Shown here in pieces: positions 7,647 to 16,249 of a stretch of DNA of 64,000 nucleotides (the first letter of the stretch is position 1; each line of letters opens with the position of its first letter). The notes beneath the pieces are model-generated. The model searched no databases. It was not told where the DNA came from and saw nothing but the letters and a program-made list of their open reading frames with translations. The translations under genes and the position numbers were made by a program. The DNA is from Clostridium_AI sp002297865 (GTDB lineage Bacteria; Bacillota; Clostridia; Lachnospirales; Lachnospiraceae), in the NCBI GenBank assembly GCA_937903005.1, contig CALFNR010000068.1, positions 1 to 64,000 of the forward strand, in the 5' to 3' direction.

Positions 7647-8858
7647 TTACTTACAATCCTCTGATGGCTTCTGATTAAACGGACCCGTTAGACAATCTAC
7701 CATTGTTCCTGAATAATCGCCTTTTAAATGCAGATACTGTCCACTCTTCGTAAATGTAATTGCATACAAATACTTTTTCTTCTCAGAACGGAAGTTAAGA
7801 TTCTTTCCAAAGTTCTCAATAAAGTTATTCAAATTCTTAGGAATCTCATCAAATGAGTTCACGCACATCTGAAATGTAATGGAATCTGGCTGATTCTTAA
7901 TATATGAAAACTCAATCGTAATCGAATTCGCGTTAAGACAAAGTTCTAAAATTGTCTTTGTTGGAATCTTGTAAGCAAAATCCTCTAACAGACTTTGTAC
8001 CCATTCGCAAGAATAACCAGATACTTGATTTCCCATACAATATATCCATGTTGTTCCTTTTAAGTAGTTGACACCATAAATACTGGCATATCTTATTCCT
8101 CTATTATTTAAAATTGGGAAATTTACCTTTAAACTTTCTGGTGAATTCTTTAAAGCAGCCATCTTCTCAAGCTTTTGTGGCAAATGGGATGCACACATAA
8201 TACCGATCGACTCAATTCCGACCGCAACGTTAAATTCAATCATATACCCCAAAACAGGTACAGTTTCCAAAACTTCATCTATGTATTTATCTGCTGGCAT
8301 TCCATTATTGGGTAATAGCTGATTCTCTACCGCGACTTTATAAGGATTTAACTGATTAAATATATCTGAAAAATGTACAGTAAGTCCTCTATGTTCTACC
8401 TTTCTAGTTGTCGTACCCAATACAATATTCGTACGAATATTACTTAAGCTTACCTCGTATGCTTTAATTATGCTGTCTAAAATCTGATTATCACAATTAA
8501 CGCCTGCTAAACTAACCGCCTTGTTAATCGCTTCTTTCATCTCAGCAATGTCGTTCACTGGTACCTTATCTTCTTTGCTCCGGTTTGTATTGATTCCTAA
8601 ATCGGATAAAAGTTTGAGCATATCACTACGAAAATAAACAGGTATCGTATCCAGAAAAGCGTTCAGCAAATCCTGCTCTTCAACCTCTGTGCCATTACGT
8701 TCCCTTGTTTTATCTTCTATTTCACGAACTAAGCTGCCACTAGCAATATTACGAAATTGAGATGGTGTCGCACGCATAGTTTGTTCAAAATAGAGTTTCA
8801 TCTTTTCTGGCCAATAGATATCTTTTATTATTCTCATTGAATTATTATTTGTCCCCAA
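7647..8858 (-). CDS. Hypothetical protein, 403 residues
   Basis: Not recognised. No signal peptide, membrane helix or known catalytic motif is visible. Residues about 14-85 (W-PEKMK, PSQFRNIA, E-RNGTEVEEQDLLNAF, PVYFRSDMLKLL) weakly recall the small helical PCP_red domain found at the C-terminus of protochlorophyllide-reductase and nitrogenase-like subunits; this is only an impression. The rest (about 150-400) looks like a globular alpha/beta protein. The start is uncertain: TTG 8858 follows GGAG by 12 nt, and ATG 8837 is in frame. Monocistronic, flanked by terminators and a long gap. Confidence 0.6.
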   Translation of the reverse strand: MGTNNNSMRIIKDIYWPEKMKLYFEQTMRATPSQFRNIASGSLVREIEDKTRERNGTEVEEQDLLNAFLDTIPVYFRSDMLKLLSDLGINTNRSKEDKVPVNDIAEMKEAINKAVSLAGVNCDNQILDSIIKAYEVSLSNIRTNIVLGTTTRKVEHRGLTVHFSDIFNQLNPYKVAVENQLLPNNGMPADKYIDEVLETVPVLGYMIEFNVAVGIESIGIMCASHLPQKLEKMAALKNSPESLKVNFPILNNRGIRYASIYGVNYLKGTTWIYCMGNQVSGYSCEWVQSLLEDFAYKIPTKTILELCLNANSITIEFSYIKNQPDSITFQMCVNSFDEIPKNLNNFIENFGKNLNFRSEKKKYLYAITFTKSGQYLHLKGDYSGTMVDCLTGPFNQKPSEDCK

Positions 8859-9293
8859 CGTAAATTACATCTCCTTCACTTCTCAAATAAACGATGTACC
8901 ATCCGTGTTGTCTTAATGCTTTTGTGTATTACATCATAATTCCACTTACTACCTTAATTTCCCCTTTATATTAAGCTAAATTCTTTATGTAAATACTGTA
9001 CAATTAGACCAGCCGTTAGTTGAGTATAATACAGTAATTCAATGTGTTAGGGGTTCTTCCGTAAATTACATTCCCCATATAAAATCTGATAAGAACTTTC
9101 TTAAAATCAATTAGTAAGTAACCAATCTCAATTGATTAGACATTTCTATTTATCAATTGAGATTAGTCTATCATAAATTAGAAAAATATGCAAATGAAAT
9201 TAGCATTTTTCTATACATATTCACCAAATAAATTTGTGTATATTTAAGTTCTATCCTGTCAATTTTCCATAAAATACTATAATTTATTATATT
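8859..9293. other. 435-bp gene-free gap with a 13-bp palindrome
   Basis: No convincing gene in either direction. At 9124-9136 and 9152-9164 lies a perfect inverted repeat AATCTCAATTGAT/ATCAATTGAGATT with a 15-nt loop, but no T-tract on either side, so it is not a standard terminator. The right part probably holds the 3' untranslated region of the membrane gene at 9294, the left part the promoter of the hypothetical gene ending at 8858. Confidence 0.5.
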
Positions 9294-10241
9294 TTATCTA
9301 TCATTGTTTAGGTTTTTTACTTCATTTAATTCAGACGCATAATCTTTAGATACAGCATATGGATTTCTCCTTAACAATCTTCCAGCATGTTTTCCCAATC
9401 GGATTTTTCGCAAATCTCTTTTCGTAATGAATATTAAAAGTTTTTCTTTCATGCCTTCAAACTCCATCTTTACTTCATTGTGCTGCATACCTTTAACTTT
9501 CCAATCGAATTGTCCAGCTGCTTTTTCTACTACCTCAAAACGTTTCTTCATATTCTCAAGTTTTCTTCCAAAGTAACCAGTTTCATCATCCTGTCTACTC
9601 TCAACCATCTGTTCCAATTTTTGTTTCAGATTCTGTGTTTCATCATCTATCACAGCAATCCATACATCCAGGCGTTTTTGTAATTTCTGTACCTCTTCGT
9701 TATTCTGCTTGATATTCATAAGTATTTCTTTAATATCTAATGCATCACGTATGGACATTGCCATATCAAATGACGCAATGATAGTTAGAAATACTGTCGT
9801 AATTTCCTGTACTAACCGCGGTATTGCCTTAACCCATCCTGCAATTGGTACCTGTATAACATTTACGAGCAAAACAGAGGCAACTCCCCATGCAATGGAA
9901 CTAGATAAACATATATGTCCTTTATAGTTAAATCTTTGGTTACTGTAATCCCAATAACGAACTTTAAATAGAGCCTCCATAACGACTCCCGTCAAGTACT
10001 CCAATACCGTAGCGCCTATCATGCCCACAATAAATGTTAGTATTATGGAAGTATCAACGGGAATTGTTACAAGTAATATTGTTATGGCACCAAATCCGTA
10101 AATAGGCAAAATTGGGCCATTCATAAATCCACGATTGGTAAATTTTCTTTTGCGTACTGAAACGTATATCGTTTCCCAAACCCAGCCAATGAAACAATAT
10201 ATAAAGAAAAATAGTACCCACTGTATAATCGAATCTCTCAA
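9294..10241 (-). CDS. CmpB-like putative ABC transporter permease domain protein with coiled coil
   Basis: About 315 residues. The N-terminal half has five hydrophobic helices with GWVWETIY and RGFMNGPILPIYGFGA, hallmarks of the PF06541 'putative ABC-transporter type IV' family. The C-terminal half (about 185-300) is charged and probably a cytoplasmic coiled coil. The in-frame GTG at 10265 overlaps the promoter region and cannot be transcribed from it; a TTG at 10241 lies 10 nt after GGAGG and is preferred. Function unknown; the family name is historical and no ATPase is adjacent. Confidence 0.75.
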   Translation of the reverse strand: MRDSIIQWVLFFFIYCFIGWVWETIYVSVRKRKFTNRGFMNGPILPIYGFGAITILLVTIPVDTSIILTFIVGMIGATVLEYLTGVVMEALFKVRYWDYSNQRFNYKGHICLSSSIAWGVASVLLVNVIQVPIAGWVKAIPRLVQEITTVFLTIIASFDMAMSIRDALDIKEILMNIKQNNEEVQKLQKRLDVWIAVIDDETQNLKQKLEQMVESRQDDETGYFGRKLENMKKRFEVVEKAAGQFDWKVKGMQHNEVKMEFEGMKEKLLIFITKRDLRKIRLGKHAGRLLRRNPYAVSKDYASELNEVKNLNNDR

Positions 10242-10267
10242 AATTAGTATTCCTCCTTGTCCCACCC

Positions 10268-10296
10268 ATTATATGACTTATAGTCATTTTTGTCAC
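10268..10296 (-). promoter_or_regulatory. Promoter with palindrome in the spacer
   Basis: Minus strand: -35 GTGACA at 10296-10291, 17-nt spacer, -10 TATAAT at 10273-10268. The spacer contains the perfect palindrome ATGACT-ata-AGTCAT (10287-10273), well placed for a repressor or MerR-type activator. It decides the start of the gene downstream. Confidence 0.65.
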
Positions 10297-10401
10297 CCCA
10301 TTTCCACCTATTCCATCATCTTCCATCGTTCAAATGTATTTTTCCTTTTTAAAACATGCAACAATTTCTTTGCTGTTCGTAATATATTATGAGGTGATTC
10401 A

Positions 10402-10884
10402 ATGCCAGATTTACTTTCTTATGATAGAAATGCCGGTGTAGCTTATGCTGTTAAATGGGCTTTAAAACGTAACCCTGCGTACTATAATTTTGATAAAATA
10501 GGGGGGGATTGTACTAATTTCATCTCCCAATGTTTATACGCTGGCGCAAAGCGAATGAACTATACTCCAACCTTTGGATGGTATTATAATTCGGTATCAA
10601 GTCGAAGTCCTTCCTGGACTGGAGTTACCTTCTTAAACCGTTTTTTAAAGATCAATCAGTCAGCCGGCCCTCAAGCCAAGATAGTGGAGCGTTCCTTAAT
10701 TGTTCCAGGTGACATTATACAACTGCAGGACCAATATGGGAAACTCTATCATAGTTTATATGTTCTCTCCGTTGGTGACGACATTCAAATCGCAGCCCAT
10801 GATGATGACTCCCTTTATCGCCCACTTAGTACATATACCTATGCTAACGCTATTTTTCTGAAAATTACTGGTGTTGGCCGATAA
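10402..10884 (+). CDS. Amidase-domain (Amidase_6) protein
   Basis: A 160-residue protein of the putative amidase family PF12671, an NlpC/P60-like fold. Diagnostic strings are YDRNAGVAYAVKWALKRNP, the Cys-containing GGDCTNFISQCLYAGG-like motif (about 34-48, candidate nucleophile Cys) and HSLYVLSV with the candidate His (about 116). No signal peptide is seen, whereas many relatives are secreted with one. GAGGTG precedes ATG 10402. It is one of few plus-strand genes here and is divergent from the CmpB-like gene and convergent with the CobW pair. Confidence 0.8.
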   Translation: MPDLLSYDRNAGVAYAVKWALKRNPAYYNFDKIGGDCTNFISQCLYAGAKRMNYTPTFGWYYNSVSSRSPSWTGVTFLNRFLKINQSAGPQAKIVERSLIVPGDIIQLQDQYGKLYHSLYVLSVGDDIQIAAHDDDSLYRPLSTYTYANAIFLKITGVGR

Positions 10885-10887
10885 TAA

Positions 10888-10918
10888 AAGCCCTGGAGTT
10901 TTTTTACTCCAGGGCCTT
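10888..10918. terminator. Shared terminator between convergent genes
   Basis: AAGCCCTGGAGT and ACTCCAGGGCCTT pair around a T-rich loop. It lies between the amidase stop (10884) and the stop of the minus-strand GTPase (10928) and can serve both directions. Confidence 0.8.
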
Positions 10919-10927
10919 ATAACAATT

Positions 10928-11878
10928 CTAGAAGTAAATTAATTCTTCTTTCGGTTTTGATGTTCTTTCAATTGAAATTGGATAGAGAACAGGTCCTTTT
11001 CTCATATAATCTTTACAGAACTCATGACGAATTTTAGCTGTTACCATAACCCAGTCACGATTTTGTAAATCATTTACTATTTCATGATATTCTTTCCCGC
11101 CTTTGCAGACAAAGCCAAAGAATGCAATATCATCTGCACAACATGTCATAGCAAAACGACCTGGGACAAAAGTTCCTTTGGCAAATTTTTTACTCTTGTA
11201 TACAAGCCCCTTAAAACGAACTGTTTTGCCATCATATTTTTTAGGTTCTTCCATGGCATCAATATACCAAACGCCAAAATCAATATCATCTATCTCAACC
11301 ACGTCAGCATCCAAATCAAATGGCAGTTCTTCTTCTACTTCTAATGGTTTTCCACTCTTTGTTTCAAAATACACTGCTGCACGTCGATTCACAGCCTTTA
11401 TATTTCTAAGGTAAGAAGCGCCTGGTGTATCATCCTCACAACGGTTAAATATAATCATATCTGCGTTTGTGAACTCTTCCATAACTAAAGAACGCATATT
11501 GTTCAGATACAGTGGAAATGTATCCGCATTGATGATATTAATTACCTGTACGATTGTCCAGTCTTTTGGCAAATCCATATTCATCAGTTCTTCTAATTTC
11601 CACATGCCATTATACTCTATCAGTACACGATCTGGCTGATATTTCTTCTTAAAAGTTTCTAATTTTTGAATAGTCAAATCTTCTGGCTCATCAATTACTT
11701 CTAGGGAAGTGTTTACTTTCTTTAAGAAACTTTCTTCGTACTCTACTTCTCCCTCTTCACAAGTAATAAGGAGAGATTTTTCCGTACTTGTGAATTCTTC
11801 ACTTTCTAATGTTTCTTTTAAAAAAGTTGTCTTTCCGCCCTCTAAAAAGCCAGCAACTACATAAACTGGTATTTCCAT
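10928..11878 (-). CDS. CobW-type GTPase fused to a YcgQ-like (TIGR03943) domain
   Basis: A 316-residue protein. N-terminal P-loop GFLEGGKTT (about 11-19) and a NRCED motif in the G4 position place it in the CobW/COG0523 GTPase group, but it lacks the CxCC metal motif of the neighbouring paralogue. The C-terminal third (GKTVRFKGLVYKSKKF, RFAMTCCADDIAFFGFV, DWVMVTAKI) resembles the C-terminal domain of YcgQ/TIGR03943 proteins, which normally sit beside a YcgR-type permease. It lies 23 nt downstream of the His-rich CobW gene, in the same operon. Role inferred as metal trafficking; the partner permease is not in the window. Confidence 0.75.
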   Translation of the reverse strand: MEIPVYVVAGFLEGGKTTFLKETLESEEFTSTEKSLLITCEEGEVEYEESFLKKVNTSLEVIDEPEDLTIQKLETFKKKYQPDRVLIEYNGMWKLEELMNMDLPKDWTIVQVINIINADTFPLYLNNMRSLVMEEFTNADMIIFNRCEDDTPGASYLRNIKAVNRRAAVYFETKSGKPLEVEEELPFDLDADVVEIDDIDFGVWYIDAMEEPKKYDGKTVRFKGLVYKSKKFAKGTFVPGRFAMTCCADDIAFFGFVCKGGKEYHEIVNDLQNRDWVMVTAKIRHEFCKDYMRKGPVLYPISIERTSKPKEELIYF

Positions 11879-11901
11879 TCTAATATCCTTTCAAACTCAA
11901 G

Positions 11902-13005
11902 CTATACTAATTGAAATAATTCCTCTAATCTGTGGGTATCAAGGTTTGTCCCAATTACACATAGACGTCCTGTATAATCTGGATTACCTTCACGTAATTC
12001 ATATTCACCTGGAACTAAATCAAAGTAAATCCAAGTTCCATCTTCATTTGCGACCATACCCTTAGCACGTAAAATAATACCATACTCTTCGGATTCGGAT
12101 AATTTCTTTAAAGCAGCTTCGATTTCAGCCTTTTTGTATTTATGAGGTGTTTCTGTACCCCAGCTTGTAAATACATCGTCTGCATGGTGATGGTGATGAT
12201 CATGGTCATGTCCACAACATTCATGATTATGATCATGAGCATGATCGTGATCGCAACATTCGTGGTCATGATCGTGGTCATGGTCGTGTCCGCAGCATTC
12301 ATGGTCGTGATCATGGTCATGTCCACAGCATTCATGGTCATGGTCGTGATGATGATGTTCATGGCTCTCTGCTTCCTTTTTTAACAGTTCATCTACCAAA
12401 GAATTCTCTTTCTTCATTGCAGCAACAATTTGCTCACCTGTGATTAAATCCCATGCAGTTGTGATAATAGTAGCTTCTGCATTTACTCCTCGAATTAGTT
12501 TTACAACTTGTTCTAATTTATCCTGACTAAGATTCTGGGTTCTGCTTAGAATAATCGTAGATGCATGCTCAATCTGATTATTAAAGAACTCACCAAAGTT
12601 CTTCATATACATTTTACATTTTCCTGCATCTGCAACAGTCACATAACTGTCTAATTCAACCTGTGATAAATCTTTCTGCACATCTTTTACTGCTTTGATA
12701 ACATCGGATAATTTTCCTACACCTGATGGCTCAATAATAATACGATCTGGTTTAAACTTTTCTAATACTTCCTTTAGGGATTTTCCAAAATCTCCAACTA
12801 AGGAACAGCAGATACAACCTGAGTTCATCTCTGTAATCTCGATACCAGCGTCCTTTAAGAAACCACCATCAATACCGATTTCACCAAATTCATTTTCGAT
12901 TAAGACAACCTTTTGTCCTTTATATACTTCATCTAAAAGCTTTTTGATTAATGTTGTTTTTCCAGCTCCTAAGAAGCCAGAGATAATATTTATTTTTGTC
13001 ATCAT
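11902..13005 (-). CDS. His-rich CobW/COG0523 metallochaperone GTPase
   Basis: A 367-residue G3E GTPase. Walker A GFLGAGKTT (about 10-18), the Mg/switch region ENEFGEIGIDGGFL, the metal-binding GCICCSL (about 63-69) and EPSGVG (about 92-97) are intact. Between about 210 and 275 lies a His/Asp/Cys region built of HDHDHECCGHD units, a metal-binding arm. A CobW C-terminal domain closes the protein (GIILRAKGMV...WIYFDLVPG). Members deliver or allocate zinc, cobalt or nickel. The repeat at DNA level is imperfect, so length polymorphism between strains is likely. RBS AAAGAAGG precedes ATG 13005. No Zur-like box was recognised upstream. Confidence 0.9.
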   Translation of the reverse strand: MMTKINIISGFLGAGKTTLIKKLLDEVYKGQKVVLIENEFGEIGIDGGFLKDAGIEITEMNSGCICCSLVGDFGKSLKEVLEKFKPDRIIIEPSGVGKLSDVIKAVKDVQKDLSQVELDSYVTVADAGKCKMYMKNFGEFFNNQIEHASTIILSRTQNLSQDKLEQVVKLIRGVNAEATIITTAWDLITGEQIVAAMKKENSLVDELLKKEAESHEHHHHDHDHECCGHDHDHDHECCGHDHDHDHDHECCDHDHAHDHNHECCGHDHDHHHHHADDVFTSWGTETPHKYKKAEIEAALKKLSESEEYGIILRAKGMVANEDGTWIYFDLVPGEYELREGNPDYTGRLCVIGTNLDTHRLEELFQLV

Positions 13006-13079
13006 TAAACCTTCTTTCCTATCTGCTTGTTCATATCAATAAATTCTACCACTTTTTCAACGAACTGGATACCTTTTTC

Positions 13080-13664
13080 TTAGATTTTCTGATTATTTCT
13101 ATTTAAATCTTTATAAAACCGCTCTAAGGCGCATTTTTTTATCCAATCATATTCTTCAAATTTGCAAAGGGCACCTGGTACATCGTCGTATACTTTCCAG
13201 TACCCACAGAGCTTATATTGCTGACCTTTATGTTCGATGAATCCTTTCACATCCCAGACCGGATATCCCAAAAACAAGCCAACTTCATGTGGAAAATCAG
13301 AACCAATTGCCCAATACGTGTGCATTTTTTCCTTTAATAAGTCTATTTTATCTTGAATCTTTGTAAGTGATGTATATTCTGACAACATATCTGAATTTTT
13401 AATATTTTCAAGTTCGTAGACTAATTGTTCTTCCTGATAACAAAAAAGCAAATAATAAAGTTTTGTCTCTAACAGGATTTCCATACTACTATCATTTCGA
13501 TAACTTAATGCACCAGTTTGAATATACTCATTCATATCAAAGTTATGCAGATGATGTTTCCAGACTGTCATAAGCCCTGCCGGCTTTTTTTTTGCCAAAA
13601 CAGGTGCAGCACAATTGGCTAAAATATATTGTAAGTACGTTTCGTTGCTATAAGTATTATCCAT
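13080..13664 (-). CDS. DUF3793 family protein
   Basis: A 194-residue cytoplasmic protein recognised by NCAAPVLAKKKPAGL near the N-terminus and by FPHEVGLFLGYPVWDVKGFI and CGYWKVYDD in the C-terminal half, the conserved core of DUF3793. Function unknown. The family is common in Lachnospiraceae. It lies 75 nt upstream of the His-rich CobW gene in the same direction, which fits a metal-related role, but this is association only. Confidence 0.75.
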   Translation of the reverse strand: MDNTYSNETYLQYILANCAAPVLAKKKPAGLMTVWKHHLHNFDMNEYIQTGALSYRNDSSMEILLETKLYYLLFCYQEEQLVYELENIKNSDMLSEYTSLTKIQDKIDLLKEKMHTYWAIGSDFPHEVGLFLGYPVWDVKGFIEHKGQQYKLCGYWKVYDDVPGALCKFEEYDWIKKCALERFYKDLNRNNQKI

Positions 13665-13810
13665 ATTACGCTGCTCCTAATCCATTAGATTTACTCCTGT
13701 ATTATCTAATAGAATAACCGCTATTTCGTTTATTATGCAAAAATTATTTAATAGTATAAGTGCTATTCTTTCTTTTGTTTCAATTAATAGTCTCTTGATT
13801 GATAAAATAA

Positions 13811-13846
13811 AACACCTGCGAAACATAAAATCATTCCGCAGGTGTT
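13811..13846 (-). terminator. Terminator of the serC-serA unit
   Basis: Perfect 10-bp inverted repeat AACACCTGCG/CGCAGGTGTT followed on the minus strand by TTATTTTATC, 29 nt beyond the serA stop. Confidence 0.85.
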
Positions 13847-13874
13847 CCAAACTTGCTTTACTATAAACGCCTAA

Positions 13875-15038
13875 TTATTTTACAACTCTTACTTTTAACA
13901 CTCCGTCAATTTTCTCTAACTGTTCTACAAGATGAGCACCAGAGGCAGAACAGATATCAAATACGCTATAAGCATATTCTCCACGGCTCTTATTCACCAT
14001 GTTTTCAATGTTAATGCCTTCTTCTGAGAAAACCTTAGTAAACTGTGTTAACATATTTGGTACATTTCTATGATTTACTGTAATACGTCCTTCTGTTTGG
14101 CATACACCTGCGTCACATGCAGGATAGTTAACGGAATTTTTGATATTACCATTTTCTATATAATCCATTACTTCATTAACAGCCATAATTGCACAGTTAT
14201 CTTCTGATTCAGCAGTAGATGCACCTAAATGAGGTGTTGCAATAATATTCTTAACACCCTTAAATGCAGTACTTGCAAAGTCACACATATATTTTGCCAC
14301 TTTACCTGATTCTACAGCTGCTACCATATCTGCTTCAGAAACCAAAAGGTCTCTAGCATAATTTAAGATAACAACACCATCTTTCATCATTGTAATTGTG
14401 TCTTTATTAATCATTTCCTTTGTATCATCTAACAAAGGCACATGAACTGTTATGTAATCACACTCTTTAAAGATTTCTTCTCTTGTTTTTACAACATGAA
14501 TATCTCTTGATAAGTTAAGGGCATTTCCTACGGATAAGAATGGATCACATCCATAAACTTCCATGCCTAAACGATTTGCAGCGTTAGCAACTAATACTCC
14601 AATTGCTCCTAAACCGATAACACCAAGCTTTTTACCTTTAATTTCATTACCTGCAAATTTAGATTTTGCTTTCTCCATTGTTTTCTTTACATCTGCTTCG
14701 CTTTCATTTTCCTTCGCCCATTCGATACCACCAACGATATCTCTAGAAGCCATCAGCAACGCACAAATAACTAATTCTTTTACACCGTTGGCGTTAGCAC
14801 CTGGTGAGTTAAAAACAACGATACCTTTTTCAGCACATTTGTCTAATGGAATATTATTAACTCCTGCTCCAGCACGTGCAATCGCAACCAGATTATCGGA
14901 TAATTCCATATCATGCATTGCCGCACTACGAACTAATACTGCATTTGCTTCTGCAAAATCTTCTGTTTGTGTATAATTATCTGTTAGTAAATCTAATCCA
15001 ACAGGTGAAATTTTATTAAGACAATTTACCTTTACCAT
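13875..15038 (-). CDS. serA: D-3-phosphoglycerate dehydrogenase
   Basis: About 387 residues, first step of phosphorylated serine synthesis (3-phosphoglycerate to 3-phosphohydroxypyruvate, NAD-dependent). NAD-binding GLGAIG (about 143-148), the catalytic Arg region NYARDLLV, Glu and His in ATPHLGASTAESE, and a C-terminal ACT domain (about 315-387, VNHRNVPNMLTQFTKVF) are visible. It is the short form without the extra substrate-binding domain. GGGAGGAAATT directly precedes ATG 15038, which overrides an upstream in-frame ATG at 15056. It lies 20 nt after serC and is co-transcribed. Confidence 0.93.
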   Translation of the reverse strand: MVKVNCLNKISPVGLDLLTDNYTQTEDFAEANAVLVRSAAMHDMELSDNLVAIARAGAGVNNIPLDKCAEKGIVVFNSPGANANGVKELVICALLMASRDIVGGIEWAKENESEADVKKTMEKAKSKFAGNEIKGKKLGVIGLGAIGVLVANAANRLGMEVYGCDPFLSVGNALNLSRDIHVVKTREEIFKECDYITVHVPLLDDTKEMINKDTITMMKDGVVILNYARDLLVSEADMVAAVESGKVAKYMCDFASTAFKGVKNIIATPHLGASTAESEDNCAIMAVNEVMDYIENGNIKNSVNYPACDAGVCQTEGRITVNHRNVPNMLTQFTKVFSEEGINIENMVNKSRGEYAYSVFDICSASGAHLVEQLEKIDGVLKVRVVK

Positions 15039-15058
15039 AATTTCCTCCCGTATCATGC

Positions 15059-16141
15059 TTATTTATTCTCAGCTTCAAATTTTTTCATGAATTCTACCAA
15101 AGCCTCTACACCTTTCTTAGGCATAGCATTGTAAATACTTGCGCGCATACCACCGACTGTTCTGTGACCTTTTAGGTTCTCGAAACCAGCTTCTTTTGCT
15201 TCTTTTACAAATTTTGCATCTAAATCTGCATCACCTGTAACAAATGGAACATTCATTAAAGAACGATCTTCTTTACGTACTGTACCTTTAAATAACTCAC
15301 TCTGATCTAAGAAATCGTAAAGAATCTTAGCTTTCTCTTCGTTACGTTTCTTCATTTCTTCTAAGCCGCCCATTTTCTTAAGCCACTTAAATACTTTACC
15401 ACAGATATAAATGCCATAAGCAGGTGGTGTATTATATAGTGACTGAGCGTCTGCATGGATCTTATATTGAAGCATAGTTGGTGTTCCTGGTAATACATCT
15501 TCTGTGATTAAATCTTCACGAATAATTACGATTACAACACCTGCAGGGCCGATATTTTTCTGTACTCCACCATAAATAATGCCGTATTTAGACACATCAA
15601 CTGGTTCTGATAAGAAACAAGATGATACGTCTGCTACTAAAGTCTTACCTTTTGTGTTTGGAAGTGTCTTATATTTTGTACCGTAAATTGTGTTATTTTC
15701 GCAAATATAAACATAATCTGCGTCTTCGCTAATTGGAAGATCGGAACAGTCAGGAATATAGGAAAATGTTTTATCTTCTGATGAAGCAATCTTGTTTACC
15801 TTACCGTATTTGCTAGCTTCTTGATATGCCTTTTTAGCCCACTGGCCTGTTACTATGTAATCTGCTACCTTATTCTTCATTAAATTCATTGGAATCATCG
15901 CAAACTGCTGTGATGCTCCACCCTGTAAGAATAATACTTTGTAATTATCAGGGATCTTCATTAAATCTCTTAAATCCTGCTCTGCTTCCTTGATAATATT
16001 GTCATAAGCCTTTGAACGATGGCTCATTTCCATTACAGACATACCTGTACCACGGTAATCAAGCATTTCGTCTGCTGCTTCTTGTAATACTTCTTCCGGT
16101 AACACTGCCGGACCTGCTGAAAAGTTATAAACTCTTGCCAC
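15059..16141 (-). CDS. serC: Phosphoserine aminotransferase
   Basis: A 360-residue PLP enzyme converting 3-phosphohydroxypyruvate to phosphoserine. The N-terminus VYNFSAGPAVLPEEVL, the PLP lysine in YGGVQKNIGPAG (about K188) and HRTVGGMRASIYNAMP near the end are family hallmarks. Start is GTG 16141, nine nt after AAAGGAGG; this gives the usual SerC length, whereas an upstream in-frame start would add ten residues without an RBS. First gene of serC-serA; serB is not in the window. Confidence 0.93.
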   Translation of the reverse strand: MARVYNFSAGPAVLPEEVLQEAADEMLDYRGTGMSVMEMSHRSKAYDNIIKEAEQDLRDLMKIPDNYKVLFLQGGASQQFAMIPMNLMKNKVADYIVTGQWAKKAYQEASKYGKVNKIASSEDKTFSYIPDCSDLPISEDADYVYICENNTIYGTKYKTLPNTKGKTLVADVSSCFLSEPVDVSKYGIIYGGVQKNIGPAGVVIVIIREDLITEDVLPGTPTMLQYKIHADAQSLYNTPPAYGIYICGKVFKWLKKMGGLEEMKKRNEEKAKILYDFLDQSELFKGTVRKEDRSLMNVPFVTGDADLDAKFVKEAKEAGFENLKGHRTVGGMRASIYNAMPKKGVEALVEFMKKFEAENK

Positions 16142-16170
16142 TGTTTTGTTCCTCCTTTTAATCTTCCACA

Positions 16171-16227
16171 AATAGCATTTTTTTCTATATTATATGCTAT
16201 TATAAGTCTATGTTTTTTTTTAGTCAA
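16171..16227 (-). promoter_or_regulatory. serC promoter with an operator-like inverted repeat
   Basis: Minus strand: -35 TTGACT at 16227-16222, a 17-nt A-rich spacer, -10 TATAAT at 16204-16199. Overlapping the -10 and the likely transcription start is an 8-bp inverted repeat AATAGCAT/ATGCTATT (16201-16194 and 16178-16171). Confidence 0.7.
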
Positions 16228-16249
16228 CCTTATTTATCCATATGCACTT

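Noticed and set aside
12180..12360. Tandem-like DNA repeats with open frames in several phases on both strands
   Set aside because: The repetition reflects His/Asp codons of the metal-binding arm of the CobW-type GTPase; the antisense and shifted frames are low-complexity shadows. Spacer structure of a CRISPR array is absent.
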